A stretch of 64,000 nucleotides of DNA, taken from assembly GCA_041946865.1 (NCBI GenBank), contig JBHGBF010000001.1:1-64000 (forward strand), read 5' to 3'. The stretch's first letter is position 1. Every line of letters begins with the position of its first letter. The translations under genes and the position numbers were made by a program. This document shows positions 49,643 through 58,743 of the stretch, one piece after another. The DNA is from RPQK01 sp041946865. GTDB lineage: Bacteria; Acidobacteriota; UBA6911; RPQK01. The notes beneath the pieces were generated by a model, which was given only the letters and a program-made list of their open reading frames with translations, searched no databases and had not been told where the DNA came from.

Positions 49643-50422
49643 ATGTCAGAGATTCACCTTTCCGTTGAGTTTCTCCCGGGATTCATTCTGGTTCTCGGAC
49701 GTGTCGGAGGCATGGTGACCTTCATGCCGTTCCTGGGCACACCGAGCGTGCCGCGTTGGGTCCGGGTTTCGCTGGCGCTGTTTCTGGCCCTGGTGATCGC
49801 TCCCGTGGCGGGTCCCGAACTCACCACGGTTCCCAAAGATCTCGCAGGCATGGCGGTCAGGTTTTCGGGCGAGGTCCTCATCGGCCTCCTGTTTGGCCTC
49901 ATCGGGAAGATCGTTTTCGCCTCGCTGGAAATTGCAGGGGAGTTAATGGGCTTTCAGATAGGGTTTTCGTTCATTCACACCATTGACCCCAACACCGATG
50001 TCGAGAGTCCTTTTATCGGCATGTTTCTCAATCTTGTCGGCATACTGGTGTTTCTCGGAGTCAACGGGCACCACTGGTTCATTCAGGCGGTCACGCAAAG
50101 CTACCGGTTAAGTGGAGGAAGCCTCAGTTTTCCGCCCGGGTTCGTCAGCTCGCTGCTCGCCACCGCGGGCGAGATGTTTGTCCTGGGGTTCAAAGTCGCA
50201 GCGCCAGTGGTGCTGGTCATGTTTCTGATCGATCTACTCTTCGGCATCCTGGGCCGGACAGCTCCGCAGATCCCGCTCCTGATTATCGGGCTTCCGGCGA
50301 AAGGCCTGGCCGGGTTTGTCATTCTGGCTGGGATGGTCTACGCACTGGTCCCGGTCTTGACTCGCCAGCTGGGCAGGATCCCGGCGGAACTCGCGCATTA
50401 CCTGGAGCTGGTAGCTGGATAA
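49643..50422 (+). CDS. fliR: Flagellar export gate protein FliR
   Basis: The 259-residue polytopic protein completes the FliPQR pore. Recognisable regions are FLPGFILVLGRVGGMVTFMPFLG, FSGEVLIGLLFGLIGKIVFASLEIAGELMGFQIGFSF and PVVLVMFLIDLLFGILGRTAPQIPLLIIGLPAKGLAGFVIL. flhB begins immediately after its stop codon. Confidence 0.95.
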   Translation: MSEIHLSVEFLPGFILVLGRVGGMVTFMPFLGTPSVPRWVRVSLALFLALVIAPVAGPELTTVPKDLAGMAVRFSGEVLIGLLFGLIGKIVFASLEIAGELMGFQIGFSFIHTIDPNTDVESPFIGMFLNLVGILVFLGVNGHHWFIQAVTQSYRLSGGSLSFPPGFVSSLLATAGEMFVLGFKVAAPVVLVMFLIDLLFGILGRTAPQIPLLIIGLPAKGLAGFVILAGMVYALVPVLTRQLGRIPAELAHYLELVAG

Positions 50423-51484
50423 ATGTCAGGACGCTCCGATCGGACCGAAAAGGCCACACCCAAACGGCGTCGCGACGCTCGAAAAAAGGGACAGATCCCA
50501 AGGAGCAAGGAACTCCCTTTTGCCGCGCTTTTCCTGGCGATTGTGATCGCCTCGGGCCTCAGCCGTTCGTATTTTGATGGCTTCCGAGACCTCTTTCTGG
50601 TCCTCGGCCAGGCGCCTGTGACCGGTGATTTCGATGCTGCCGTGGCCACCCGCCTCTTCACGACGGCTGCCTGGAATCTGCTGGCCCTCGCCGGTCCTCC
50701 GATCGCCCTGATCTGTACGGCAAGCGTCGCGGTTCTATTTCTCCAAGGCGGTTTCGTCTTTAGCTCGGAGTCTCTGAAACCCAGCATCGAGAGGCTTAAC
50801 CCGGCGGCCAATGTGCGGAGAGTGTTCTCGACCCGTTCCTTGGTGGAGCTCGTCAAATCGCTGGCGCTGATTCTGATTGTCACCTATGCCGGCTGGTCTG
50901 TGGTTCAGAACCACCGGGGCGAGCTTCAGATGATGGCGAGCATGGATGTACGGGCAATGGTCTCTGCAGCCGGGGCGATCGTTTACGAGGTGAACCTGAA
51001 GATCGCCGTCTGCCTCATACTTCTGGCCGCTGCCGATTTTGCCTTCCAATGGTACAAGCACGAGCAGGACCTGAAGATGACCAAGCAGGAAGTCAAGGAG
51101 GACCTGAAGGATACGGACGGGCATCCCCTGGTCAAGTCGCGTATCCGCAGGCTGCAGCGTGAAATGTCCTTACGCAGGATGATGGCCGCCTTGAAAGAAG
51201 CCGACGTTGTCGTGACCAACCCGACCCACTTTGCCGTGGCGCTGAAGTTTGAGATGGGGAAGATGGCGGCGCCCGTGGTAGTCGCCAAGGGCAAGGACCT
51301 TCTGGCCGAGAGAATCAAGTCAGTCGCGGGCGAGCACCAGATTCCCATCGTCGAGAATCCCGAACTGGCTCGAGCCCTCTACAGCTCGGCTGACATTGGC
51401 GAGGAGGTGCCGGTAGAGCTTTACCGTGCGGTCGCCCAGATCCTGGCTTACGTTTACAGCTTGAAAAGGACCGCCTATCGATAG
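50423..51484 (+). CDS. flhB: Flagellar export switch protein FlhB
   Basis: The 353-residue protein has four membrane helices and a cytoplasmic domain that cuts itself at NPTH (about residues 265-268, in VVTNPTHFAVALKF). This changes secretion from rod/hook to filament proteins, in concert with FliK. The N-terminal DRTEKATPKRRRDARKKGQI is the usual start. It ends the fliL-flhB run; a new sigma54 promoter follows. Confidence 0.96.
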   Translation: MSGRSDRTEKATPKRRRDARKKGQIPRSKELPFAALFLAIVIASGLSRSYFDGFRDLFLVLGQAPVTGDFDAAVATRLFTTAAWNLLALAGPPIALICTASVAVLFLQGGFVFSSESLKPSIERLNPAANVRRVFSTRSLVELVKSLALILIVTYAGWSVVQNHRGELQMMASMDVRAMVSAAGAIVYEVNLKIAVCLILLAAADFAFQWYKHEQDLKMTKQEVKEDLKDTDGHPLVKSRIRRLQREMSLRRMMAALKEADVVVTNPTHFAVALKFEMGKMAAPVVVAKGKDLLAERIKSVAGEHQIPIVENPELARALYSSADIGEEVPVELYRAVAQILAYVYSLKRTAYR

Positions 51485-51557
51485 GGGATTCCGAGCCCGT
51501 CGTCTTTCTTTTCGCGCTTTGTATTCCGGGTACCGGGAACAAGGCGGAACGACTGAT

Positions 51558-51573
51558 TGGCATATCGATTGCT
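51558..51573 (+). promoter_or_regulatory. Sigma54 promoter before flhA
   Basis: TGGCAT-N5-TTGCT matches the sigma54 consensus with exact spacing. Transcription should begin near 51584, giving a 41-base leader with AAGAAG before the flhA ATG. It would serve flhA, flhF, flhG, fliA, fliM, fliN2 and the DUF2802-like gene. Confidence 0.8.
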
Positions 51574-51624
51574 CATTAGACTTTCAGGGCTCCGGTAGGG
51601 GGCAAAAACAGTCAAAGAAGTGAC

Positions 51625-53706
51625 ATGAGAAGCAGCGCTACTGGACTGGCGATCAGTCAATTCGAGACACCGAAGCGGCTGGACCTTGCGGTAGGTCTGG
51701 CAGTCCTGACGATCATCGGGGTGATGTTGGTCCCTGTCCCGCCCTTTGTGCTTGATTTTCTGATCGCCATTAATGTGACAGCCTCCGTCATACTTTTGCT
51801 GATTTCCCTGTACGTGACGGAGCCGATCGCTTTCTCGGTGTTCCCCACCGTGCTTCTCCTGATGACCCTTTACAGGCTTTCGCTGAATGTGGCGAGCACT
51901 CGTCTGATTCTGCTCGAGGGGGGATCGGGGACGTCGGCGGCAGGACGCGTTATTGAGTCATTCGGACAGTTCGTGGTGGGCGGGAACTACGTGGTCGGCG
52001 CCGTGGTTTTTTTGGTGCTGATCGCCATCCAGTACATCGTGGTGAATCACGGGGCGGTGAGGACATCGGAAGTGACGGCGCGATTCACCCTGGATGCGAT
52101 GCCGGGCAAGCAGATGAGCATTGACGCCGACCTGAACGCCGGTCTGATCGATGAAGAGCAGGCCCGGGAGAGGCGGAAGCGAGTGAGCCAGGAGGCCGAG
52201 TTTTACGGATCCATGGACGGGGCTGTGAGGTTCACTCAACGGGACGCCGTGGCCAGCATCATCATCGTCGCCATCAACATCATTGCCGGCTTCCTGATCG
52301 GAGTCGTCAGCCATGGAATGCCGTTGATGGAAGCGATGAAGACCTACACGATCCTGACCATTGGAGATGGACTGGTCACAGCGATCCCCGCCCTGCTGGT
52401 TTCTGTCACCGCCGGTATCATGACGACGCGAGCGGCCTCCGAGTCGGATCTGGGCGAAGAAGTCTCGACACAGATGTTCTCTGACCCGAAACCGATGGCC
52501 ATCGGCGCCGCTGTGCTGATGCTGATCGCGGTCATCCCAGGACTCCCCTTTCTATCCTTCTTCCTGCTGGGTGCCAGCACGGGTGCCGTGACCTGGTACA
52601 TGAGCAGGCGCAGAAAGACCGCAGCCCAGATCGTGCGAAATGAGGCGATCGCGGAAACCAGGCCACCGGAAGAAAAGATGGAGACCCTGCTGCGAGTCGA
52701 CCCGCTGGGGCTCGAGCTCGGCTATCAGCTCATTCACCTGGTCGAGAACAAACCAGGCACCGACTTCCTGTCGCACATCAAATCGATCCGCCGCCAACTG
52801 GCTTCGGAGCTGGGCGTGATAGTTCCGCCCATTCACATCACCGACAACCTGCAACTCAAGCCCAAGGAGTATCGGATCTTGCTCAAGGGGGTCGACCTGG
52901 TCCACGGGGAACTGAACCCGGGCTTTTTGATGGCGATCGACCCGGGCCAGGTGACCAAGGCCGTGGAGGGCATTCCTGCGCGTGAGCCGGCTTTCCAGCT
53001 CGACGCGGTCTGGATCAGGCCGGAGGACCGAGAAAAAGCTCAGCTGGCCGGCTACACGGTGGTCGAAAACACCACCGTTCTGGCCACTCACCTCACGGAG
53101 ACCATCAAGGGGGTCATGCATGAGCTGCTCAGCCGGCAAGAAGTGAAAGGCCTCATCGATGCCGTCAACGAGACGCACCCGAAGGTCGTAGAGGAACTGA
53201 TCCCCTCGGTGATGCGCATCGGCGAAGTCCAAAAGGTGCTTCAGAACCTCCTGCGCGAACGAGTCTCGATTCGAGACATGGTGACGATCCTGGAAACCTT
53301 GGCCGACTTCGCACCACGCACCAAGAACACTGCCTTGTTGACGGAGTACACCCGCCAGGCCCTCGGCCGGTCGATCTGTCGCCCGTTTATCGATGAGGAA
53401 GGGACTCTTCGAGTCCTTACCCTCGCCCATGATCTCGAAAGGCTTTTCGCGGATTCAATCACCGTGACGGAAGCCGACAATTTTCTGACGCTGGCTCCAG
53501 CGCACGCCAAGAACTTCATCGTCAAGCTCCAGAAGGCCCTGTCAGAAAAGCCGTTTGACGGCTATCCGATTCTGCTCGTCACGAGCAACATCCGCCTCCA
53601 CGTCAGGCGCTTGGTTGAAGACGTGATCAGCAATCTCGTTGTGCTCTCTCACAACGAGATTCCTCCACACGTGAAGCTGATCAGCCTGGGAGAAGTTTCC
53701 TTATGA
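51625..53706 (+). CDS. flhA: Flagellar export protein FlhA
   Basis: The 693-residue core export protein has eight membrane helices in the first half, a FHIPEP-type loop (ARFTLDAMPGKQMSIDADLNAGLIDEEQARERRK) and a large cytoplasmic domain that docks substrates and chaperones. Length is standard. It starts an operon that continues, overlapping, into flhF. Confidence 0.96.
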   Translation: MRSSATGLAISQFETPKRLDLAVGLAVLTIIGVMLVPVPPFVLDFLIAINVTASVILLLISLYVTEPIAFSVFPTVLLLMTLYRLSLNVASTRLILLEGGSGTSAAGRVIESFGQFVVGGNYVVGAVVFLVLIAIQYIVVNHGAVRTSEVTARFTLDAMPGKQMSIDADLNAGLIDEEQARERRKRVSQEAEFYGSMDGAVRFTQRDAVASIIIVAINIIAGFLIGVVSHGMPLMEAMKTYTILTIGDGLVTAIPALLVSVTAGIMTTRAASESDLGEEVSTQMFSDPKPMAIGAAVLMLIAVIPGLPFLSFFLLGASTGAVTWYMSRRRKTAAQIVRNEAIAETRPPEEKMETLLRVDPLGLELGYQLIHLVENKPGTDFLSHIKSIRRQLASELGVIVPPIHITDNLQLKPKEYRILLKGVDLVHGELNPGFLMAIDPGQVTKAVEGIPAREPAFQLDAVWIRPEDREKAQLAGYTVVENTTVLATHLTETIKGVMHELLSRQEVKGLIDAVNETHPKVVEELIPSVMRIGEVQKVLQNLLRERVSIRDMVTILETLADFAPRTKNTALLTEYTRQALGRSICRPFIDEEGTLRVLTLAHDLERLFADSITVTEADNFLTLAPAHAKNFIVKLQKALSEKPFDGYPILLVTSNIRLHVRRLVEDVISNLVVLSHNEIPPHVKLISLGEVSL

Positions 53707-55037
53707 GGATCAAAACCTACAACTCGGATTCAGTGCCGAAGGCCCTCAAGAAGATTCAGAAGGAACTGGGCCCGGGCGCTGTCATTCTCAAGACGAACCG
53801 CACGATCAAGAGGAGATTCCTCGGGCTCGTTCCCTCGCTGGCCTACGAAATCACGGCAGCTGCCGACACAGAGGCCACCGGCCTCGAAGGGGAGCCACGA
53901 CCCGTCCCTGATGCGCCGGGTGCAAAGGCTCGGTCGACGCCAACTCGAGACGGGCAGCCGGATTCGTTGCGCCCTTCAACTCGCCCGATAGAGACCTATG
54001 AGATTGCGCAGACGCCGGTCACCGACCGGAAAAGGGACGTCCGGCTGCGAGCGAATCCGGAACGTCCCGCGGGCAAGTCGCAGGACGAAGACTGGATAAA
54101 GCAGTTTGACAAGTTAAACCATGAGATCCGGGACTTGATCCGGCTGGTCCATCAGCACAACGCTTTCGACGCTATGCGTGCCCTCTTGCTTCGCAACGAT
54201 CCCGCGTCGGAGCGGCTCCGTGATCTGATATGGGGCGGAAACCGGAACGAACCGCGCCTGGCTTCCGCTCTGTACTCGGCCTTCGCCTCCCTGGTCGAGC
54301 AGGGAGTCGAGGAGGAGTTCGCTCTCCTGCTTGTTCAGAGGGCCGCTCAGAATCTCCCTTGTGATGAGGACCTTTCCACTCGCATCCGCGTTCGCCTGAG
54401 CAGGGCTATCTCCTCGATGGTGAGCCTGGAGCCGTTTGTCCCTTCTCCCGAGAAAAGCGCCTGTATTCTCCTGGGGCCGACCGGGGTGGGGAAGACGACG
54501 ACCATCGCGAAGCTGGCGGCCCGCTTTGCCTTACGCGACAAAAAGACGGTCCGCCTGCTTACGGTGGACACTTACAGGGTCGCGGCAGTCGAGCAACTCC
54601 AGGCCTACGGTGAGATCATCGGGACCCCGGTAAGCGTGGTCTTTTCTGTCGACGAACTGGACGCTCGCCTGCGAAAACCGGATAGCGCCGAAATCACATT
54701 GATCGACACCACGGGACACAGCCATCGGAGAATATCGGAGTACTCGTCACTGGCCGCCTATCTCTGCGACAACACCCGGCTTGAAAAGCATCTGGTTCTC
54801 AGTGCGACGACCCGGCAGAAGGACCTGCGTGACATCGTGACCTGCTTCGAGGCCTTCCGACCGGACAAGCTGCTGTTTACGAAACTCGACGAGTCTTCGA
54901 CGTTCGGGGCGCTTTTCAACGAGCTGGTGCGTACCAAGAAGCCCCTTGCGTATCTGACTGAGGGCCAGGCCGTGGCGAAAGATTTGGTCGTCCCGACCCA
55001 ATCAACGTTGCCGGATCTGCTCATACCAATTGAATGA
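53703..55037 (+). CDS. flhF: Flagellar biosynthesis GTPase FlhF
   Basis: The 444-residue SRP-type GTPase sets flagellar number and polar placement. An N-terminal B domain (IKTYNSDSVPKALKKIQKELGPGAVIL) is followed by a variable linker and the NG domain: P-loop GPTGVGKTTTIAKLAARFAL (~257-), LLTVDTYRVAAVEQLQAYGEIIG, and IDTTGHSH (the usual form is DTAGRS). It overlaps flhA (ATGA) and flhG. Confidence 0.94.
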   Translation: MRIKTYNSDSVPKALKKIQKELGPGAVILKTNRTIKRRFLGLVPSLAYEITAAADTEATGLEGEPRPVPDAPGAKARSTPTRDGQPDSLRPSTRPIETYEIAQTPVTDRKRDVRLRANPERPAGKSQDEDWIKQFDKLNHEIRDLIRLVHQHNAFDAMRALLLRNDPASERLRDLIWGGNRNEPRLASALYSAFASLVEQGVEEEFALLLVQRAAQNLPCDEDLSTRIRVRLSRAISSMVSLEPFVPSPEKSACILLGPTGVGKTTTIAKLAARFALRDKKTVRLLTVDTYRVAAVEQLQAYGEIIGTPVSVVFSVDELDARLRKPDSAEITLIDTTGHSHRRISEYSSLAAYLCDNTRLEKHLVLSATTRQKDLRDIVTCFEAFRPDKLLFTKLDESSTFGALFNELVRTKKPLAYLTEGQAVAKDLVVPTQSTLPDLLIPIE

Positions 55038-55933
55038 ATAACCAAGAGGCTTGCGTTCAGATGACTGATATTCAAACCACGGGTGAGAGAGGAACCTTGA
55101 TGCAGCACCTGGGATGCCGGCGCACTGGCGGAAAGCCCGGGTCGAGCTCCAGTTGTCAACTGCTGGCGGTTACCAGCGGGAAGGGGGGTGTCGGAAAGAC
55201 CTACGTCGTCGTCAACCTCGCTCTGGCCCTCAGCCGGGCGGGGAAGAGAGTCGCGATTCTGGATGCCGACTACGGGCTGGCCAACGTGGACGTGGTACTC
55301 GGGTTGACTCCTGAGTACCACCTGGGTCACGTGCTCGAAGGAAAGAAGAGCCTGAGATCGATCATCGTCACGGGGCCCGAAGGAATCCACCTCATCCCTG
55401 CCAGCTCGGGAGTTCAGGGCCTCACGGAAATGGGGAACCACCGCTTGTCTTTGCTCTGGGAGGAGATCGCAGACCTGCGGCGAGACTACGATTACATCCT
55501 GGTTGACACCGCTGCCGGGATTTCAGACAACGTCATCGGGACTCTGAGCCTCTGTGACCGGGTCATCGTGATGCTGGCGCCTGAACCGACCGCGATCGTT
55601 GACGCCTATGCCCTGATCAAAGTCCTGCTTCGAAGGAATGCACCCCAGGAAATCCTGCTTTTGGTCAACGCCGCCGAGGATGCCCGTGAAGCGGAAGGAG
55701 TGCATCGCCAGCTCGCCTGTGCGGTTGAGCGGTTCCTGGGCCGCCAGCTCGGTTATCTTGGCTGTATTCCCCGCGACCGGAAGGTCGCAGTCTCCGTGCG
55801 CAGGCAACAACCTCTGCTCATCACCCACCCGAAAAATCTGGCGGCGCGGTACGTCCTGCGGATCGCCGACCAGTTGATGAAGCGGGATGAAGCTGCAACC
55901 GGACGGGCCAGATCAATGCTGGAGGTGAACTAA
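55034..55933 (+). CDS. flhG: FlhG (FleN/MinD-like) flagellar number regulator
   Basis: The 299-residue MinD-family ATPase limits flagellar number with FlhF. The deviant Walker A is SGKGGVGKT (~47-55), DADYGLANVDVVLGL follows, and the Walker B region is DYILVDTAAGIS. An N-terminal extension of ~40 residues precedes the P-loop; it may hold a degenerate form of the FlhF-activating DQAxxLR helix (NNQEACVQM), but this is unsure. It overlaps flhF by ATGA. Confidence 0.92.
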   Translation: MNNQEACVQMTDIQTTGERGTLMQHLGCRRTGGKPGSSSSCQLLAVTSGKGGVGKTYVVVNLALALSRAGKRVAILDADYGLANVDVVLGLTPEYHLGHVLEGKKSLRSIIVTGPEGIHLIPASSGVQGLTEMGNHRLSLLWEEIADLRRDYDYILVDTAAGISDNVIGTLSLCDRVIVMLAPEPTAIVDAYALIKVLLRRNAPQEILLLVNAAEDAREAEGVHRQLACAVERFLGRQLGYLGCIPRDRKVAVSVRRQQPLLITHPKNLAARYVLRIADQLMKRDEAATGRARSMLEVN

Positions 55934-55938
55934 GCGGC

Positions 55939-56715
55939 ATGTTACCCAATCCGTCATCCAAAGCCGAGGCCTACGAAGCCCAGAGCCGAGCCGATCGTGA
56001 TCAGGTCATCCTGGAGCATCTCCCCCGCGTCAGGTACATCGCCCAGAGAATTGCTGCACGGCTCCCCCGGGGGGTCCAGCTTGATGACCTGGTCAGCTCA
56101 GGAATACTCGGACTCCTCGACGCCTACGAGAAGTTCGACCCTGAAAAGGGCGTCAGTTTCCGAACGTACGCCAGCCTCCGGATAAAAGGGGCGATACTGG
56201 ACAGCCTGCGTGGACTCGACTGGGCCCCTCGAGAGCTGAGAAGCAGGAGCCGTGAGATTGAACAGGCTTACGCGCGCCTGGAACAGAAGCTGAGTCGCGC
56301 GGCCACGGACGAGGAAGTGGCCGCCGAGCTGGAGATCGACCTCAAGACCTTCCATACGCTGCTTGAACGGCTCAACGGTTTGTCTGTCGGCCACTTCAGC
56401 AGCGTAGAGGGTGATCCCAGCGCCGTCGACGCCAACAACAACGCCTTCTGGTACTCCCCGGTTTCTCCCGGAGACTCTCCCTTCGAGAGTGTCAGCAAGG
56501 CGGAACTCAGGAGACTGCTGGCGGGCATCATCGAGCAATTGCCCAGACGCGAGCAGTTGCTGCTCAGCCTCTACTACAAAGAGGAACTGACCATGAAGGA
56601 AATCGGGCCGATTCTGGGCGTCAAGGAATCCCGTGTGTCCCAGCTTCATACCCGCGCGGTGCTCAGAATTCGTGCCAGGCTGCAATCGATCCTGAAACGG
56701 AAGCATGATTTATGA
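55939..56715 (+). CDS. fliA: Flagellar sigma factor FliA (sigma28)
   Basis: The 258-residue sigma factor transcribes late flagellar and chemotaxis genes. Regions 2, 3 and 4 are all visible: LPRGVQLDDLVSSGILGLLDAYEKFDPEKGVSFRTYASLRIKGAILDSLRGLDWAPRELR, then a region 3 helix set, and EQLPRREQLLLSLYYKEELTMKEIGPILGVKESRVSQLHTRAVLRIR. GGAGGTG lies upstream of the ATG. The window also has FliA promoters before flgM and perhaps before the receiver/coiled-coil gene. It overlaps fliM by ATGA. Confidence 0.95.
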   Translation: MLPNPSSKAEAYEAQSRADRDQVILEHLPRVRYIAQRIAARLPRGVQLDDLVSSGILGLLDAYEKFDPEKGVSFRTYASLRIKGAILDSLRGLDWAPRELRSRSREIEQAYARLEQKLSRAATDEEVAAELEIDLKTFHTLLERLNGLSVGHFSSVEGDPSAVDANNNAFWYSPVSPGDSPFESVSKAELRRLLAGIIEQLPRREQLLLSLYYKEELTMKEIGPILGVKESRVSQLHTRAVLRIRARLQSILKRKHDL

Positions 56716-57719
56716 GCGAGAAAGTCCTGTCGCAAGAAGAGATCAGTGCTCTCCTCGACAGTGTCAACCAGGACACTTTCAGCGAGGAGATGGTTCGAAG
56801 GCGCAGAAAGGGCAGAAGGATCCAACTCGTCGGAGAGGGGGGATACCTGTTCCCCATCTCTAAAACCACTGCGCTCAATCGGGAGGTGGAGTCGGCGCTA
56901 GGCCTGATCTTTGACGCTTTTTCCCACAAGGCGGCGGCAACCCTTTCCACGACGCTGCGAACCCAGGTCAGCTTCAAGCTTCACGACGTGGAGCAGGTGG
57001 GCTACGCCGACTACCTGGAAAGTCTGCCCGAACCTTCGTCCATGTGGTACCTGGAGGTCGAACCACACAAGTTGCATGTGGCCGTCTGTCTGGAGCCGAA
57101 ACTCGTCCACACTTTGATCTCCGTCATGTTAGGTGGCGGACACATGACCCCGGCCAAGAACCGGCCATACATCACTGATCTGGAACAGACGGTCATCGAA
57201 AGCATCATCGTCTGTTTCTGTAAAGAACTGCGGCACGCCTGGAGTCGGGTTTCCGAGGTCGATATCAAAATAGATAACCGAGAGACCCGTCCCCGACTGC
57301 TCCGGATTTACCCCCCGAGCGAGACCATGGTGGTGGTAGGGATGTCGATGGAGACTGGATCCACGGAGGCGGACATGTACTGGGGAGTGCCGGGTTCGCT
57401 TCTCCGCACCCTGCAACGGGCCGTGAGTCAGCAACGCCAGGTCGAAAGCCGCGAGAAGCTGGTCGAGGTGGTCCGGCAGATGGCCAGTCTGGCCCTCAGA
57501 TTCGATACTGCAGTCGAAGTGAACCTCGGCGTAACCAAGGTTTCCGTCGGAGATCTGCTCAGCCTCAAGCGGGGAGATGTCCTGACGGTCGACCACCCCA
57601 TCAGAAGACCGGTTCTGGTGACTGTGAACAAGAGTCTCAAGTACACCGGAGAGCTGGTCGCATCCAACGACCACAAAGCGGTTCGAATCGGCGCCCGCCA
57701 TGACAGGCGGGTGTGTTGA
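56712..57719 (+). CDS. fliM: Flagellar motor switch protein FliM
   Basis: The 335-residue C-ring protein has the CheY-binding N-terminal motif (VLSQEEISALLDSV), the CheC-like middle domain, and a SpoA-type C-terminal domain (EVNLGVTKVSVGDLLSLKRGDVLTVDHP). Phospho-CheY binding there reverses motor direction. No CheY gene is in the window. It overlaps fliA at the start and is followed by the second fliN. Confidence 0.95.
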   Translation: MSEKVLSQEEISALLDSVNQDTFSEEMVRRRRKGRRIQLVGEGGYLFPISKTTALNREVESALGLIFDAFSHKAAATLSTTLRTQVSFKLHDVEQVGYADYLESLPEPSSMWYLEVEPHKLHVAVCLEPKLVHTLISVMLGGGHMTPAKNRPYITDLEQTVIESIIVCFCKELRHAWSRVSEVDIKIDNRETRPRLLRIYPPSETMVVVGMSMETGSTEADMYWGVPGSLLRTLQRAVSQQRQVESREKLVEVVRQMASLALRFDTAVEVNLGVTKVSVGDLLSLKRGDVLTVDHPIRRPVLVTVNKSLKYTGELVASNDHKAVRIGARHDRRVC

Positions 57720-57778
57720 ACGAAGAGCCCGGATGATTCCAGCCGGTGCAGACAACTATCAGTCGCGGAGCGAACAAC

Positions 57779-58165
57779 ATGGAAGAACCAAGACAAGACC
57801 AGACAAACGACGAGGATGTGCCGCCTGACCCCGACTGTACGTCGGATGATGCCTGTTCAGGTCTCGAGACGGACGATCCAGACGATCATTCTTATTCCAG
57901 GAACATCCAACGAATTCTGGATATCCATCTGCCTGTGACAGTCAGCTTCGGCACGACGACCCTGACCCTGAACGAGGTGTTGAAGCTCGCCCCCGGCAGC
58001 CTGCTGGAATTGGACAGGTCGTCGGACGACCCGGTACTTCTGAAGGTGAACGACAAGGCCTTCGCATGGGGCCGGGTCGTGGACGTGGACGGCTATTACG
58101 GCGTCGAGATAACCGACATTCTCAATCGCAGCGACCGAATTGCGTCGCTCGGAGGTGAGGTATGA
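57779..58165 (+). CDS. fliN: Flagellar motor switch protein FliN (second copy, acidic N-terminus)
   Basis: The 128-residue protein has an acidic N-terminal half (EEPRQDQTNDEDVPPDPD and on) and a C-terminal SpoA domain (ILDIHLPVTVSFGTTTLTLNEVLKLAPGSLLELDRSSDDPVLLKVNDKAFAWGRVV). I chose the ATG at 57779 because GGAG is eight bases upstream. An earlier start would add 11 unrelated residues. It is closer in context to canonical FliN (next to fliM) than the copy at 47981; the two may fill different places in the C ring. Confidence 0.9.
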   Translation: MEEPRQDQTNDEDVPPDPDCTSDDACSGLETDDPDDHSYSRNIQRILDIHLPVTVSFGTTTLTLNEVLKLAPGSLLELDRSSDDPVLLKVNDKAFAWGRVVDVDGYYGVEITDILNRSDRIASLGGEV

Positions 58166-58626
58166 CCAGCATCCAGGTTTGGGGATTGCAGGTGCGCTGG
58201 TGGTATCTGGTGGCCGCTGGGCTCGGCCTGGCATTTTTGTCCCAAATGCTCTTAATTTACTGCGCGATGATCTGCCAGCGGAGGTGGATCGTTCGGGAGT
58301 GCAAGGCGCTGGAGAAACGGCTGCAGGCCTCGGTGCAAGCCGCAGCCTCCAGTTTTCCGGAGTGCTCGAAAGAGGTCCACGAAGAGTTGATCAGGAAGCT
58401 GGCCCAGTGGGAAATGAGGAAGATGGCAAGCACCGAAAGGGAGCTGACCGCCAAAGCCGGAAGGTTGGAGAAGAAACACCAGGTGCTGTTGCTGGCCCGC
58501 TCGGGCCTGAACAACCATGAGATCTCCAACAAGCTGCGATTGCCGCGCGGCGAAACAGAGTTGCTTCTCGACCTGGCACGAGCCGAGTCTCAGGTCATGG
58601 CGGCAGGAAATGCCGGGACCCGATAG
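58162..58626 (+). CDS. Membrane-anchored DUF2802-like protein
   Basis: The 154-residue protein has one N-terminal membrane helix (WWYLVAAGLGLAFLSQMLLIYCAM), a charged coiled-coil stretch, and a C-terminal helix-turn-helix-like segment (LLARSGLNNHEISNKLRLPRGETELLLDLARAES) resembling the DUF2802 domain seen in flagellar/chemotaxis clusters of Proteobacteria. No function is established. It overlaps fliN2 (ATGA), so it is co-made with the switch proteins. Confidence 0.7.
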   Translation: MTSIQVWGLQVRWWYLVAAGLGLAFLSQMLLIYCAMICQRRWIVRECKALEKRLQASVQAAASSFPECSKEVHEELIRKLAQWEMRKMASTERELTAKAGRLEKKHQVLLLARSGLNNHEISNKLRLPRGETELLLDLARAESQVMAAGNAGTR

Positions 58627-58713
58627 GCAAAGATTGCCTGCCTCGCCCGCCCCGCCAGGCCTCAAAGTCGCGAGCAGGGGTTGTTTCAAGGGGGCCTCAC
58701 GAGCGGCGCGAAG

Positions 58714-58729
58714 TGGCATCCAACTTGCT
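58714..58729 (+). promoter_or_regulatory. Sigma54 promoter before flgF
   Basis: TGGCAT-N5-TTGCT is a consensus-grade sigma54 promoter. The predicted start of transcription (~58740) is only about four bases before the flgF ATG, whose position is fixed by the conserved rod-protein N-terminus. A leaderless or nearly leaderless mRNA is implied. Confidence 0.8.
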
Positions 58730-58743
58730 AAGACCCAGAGTGT

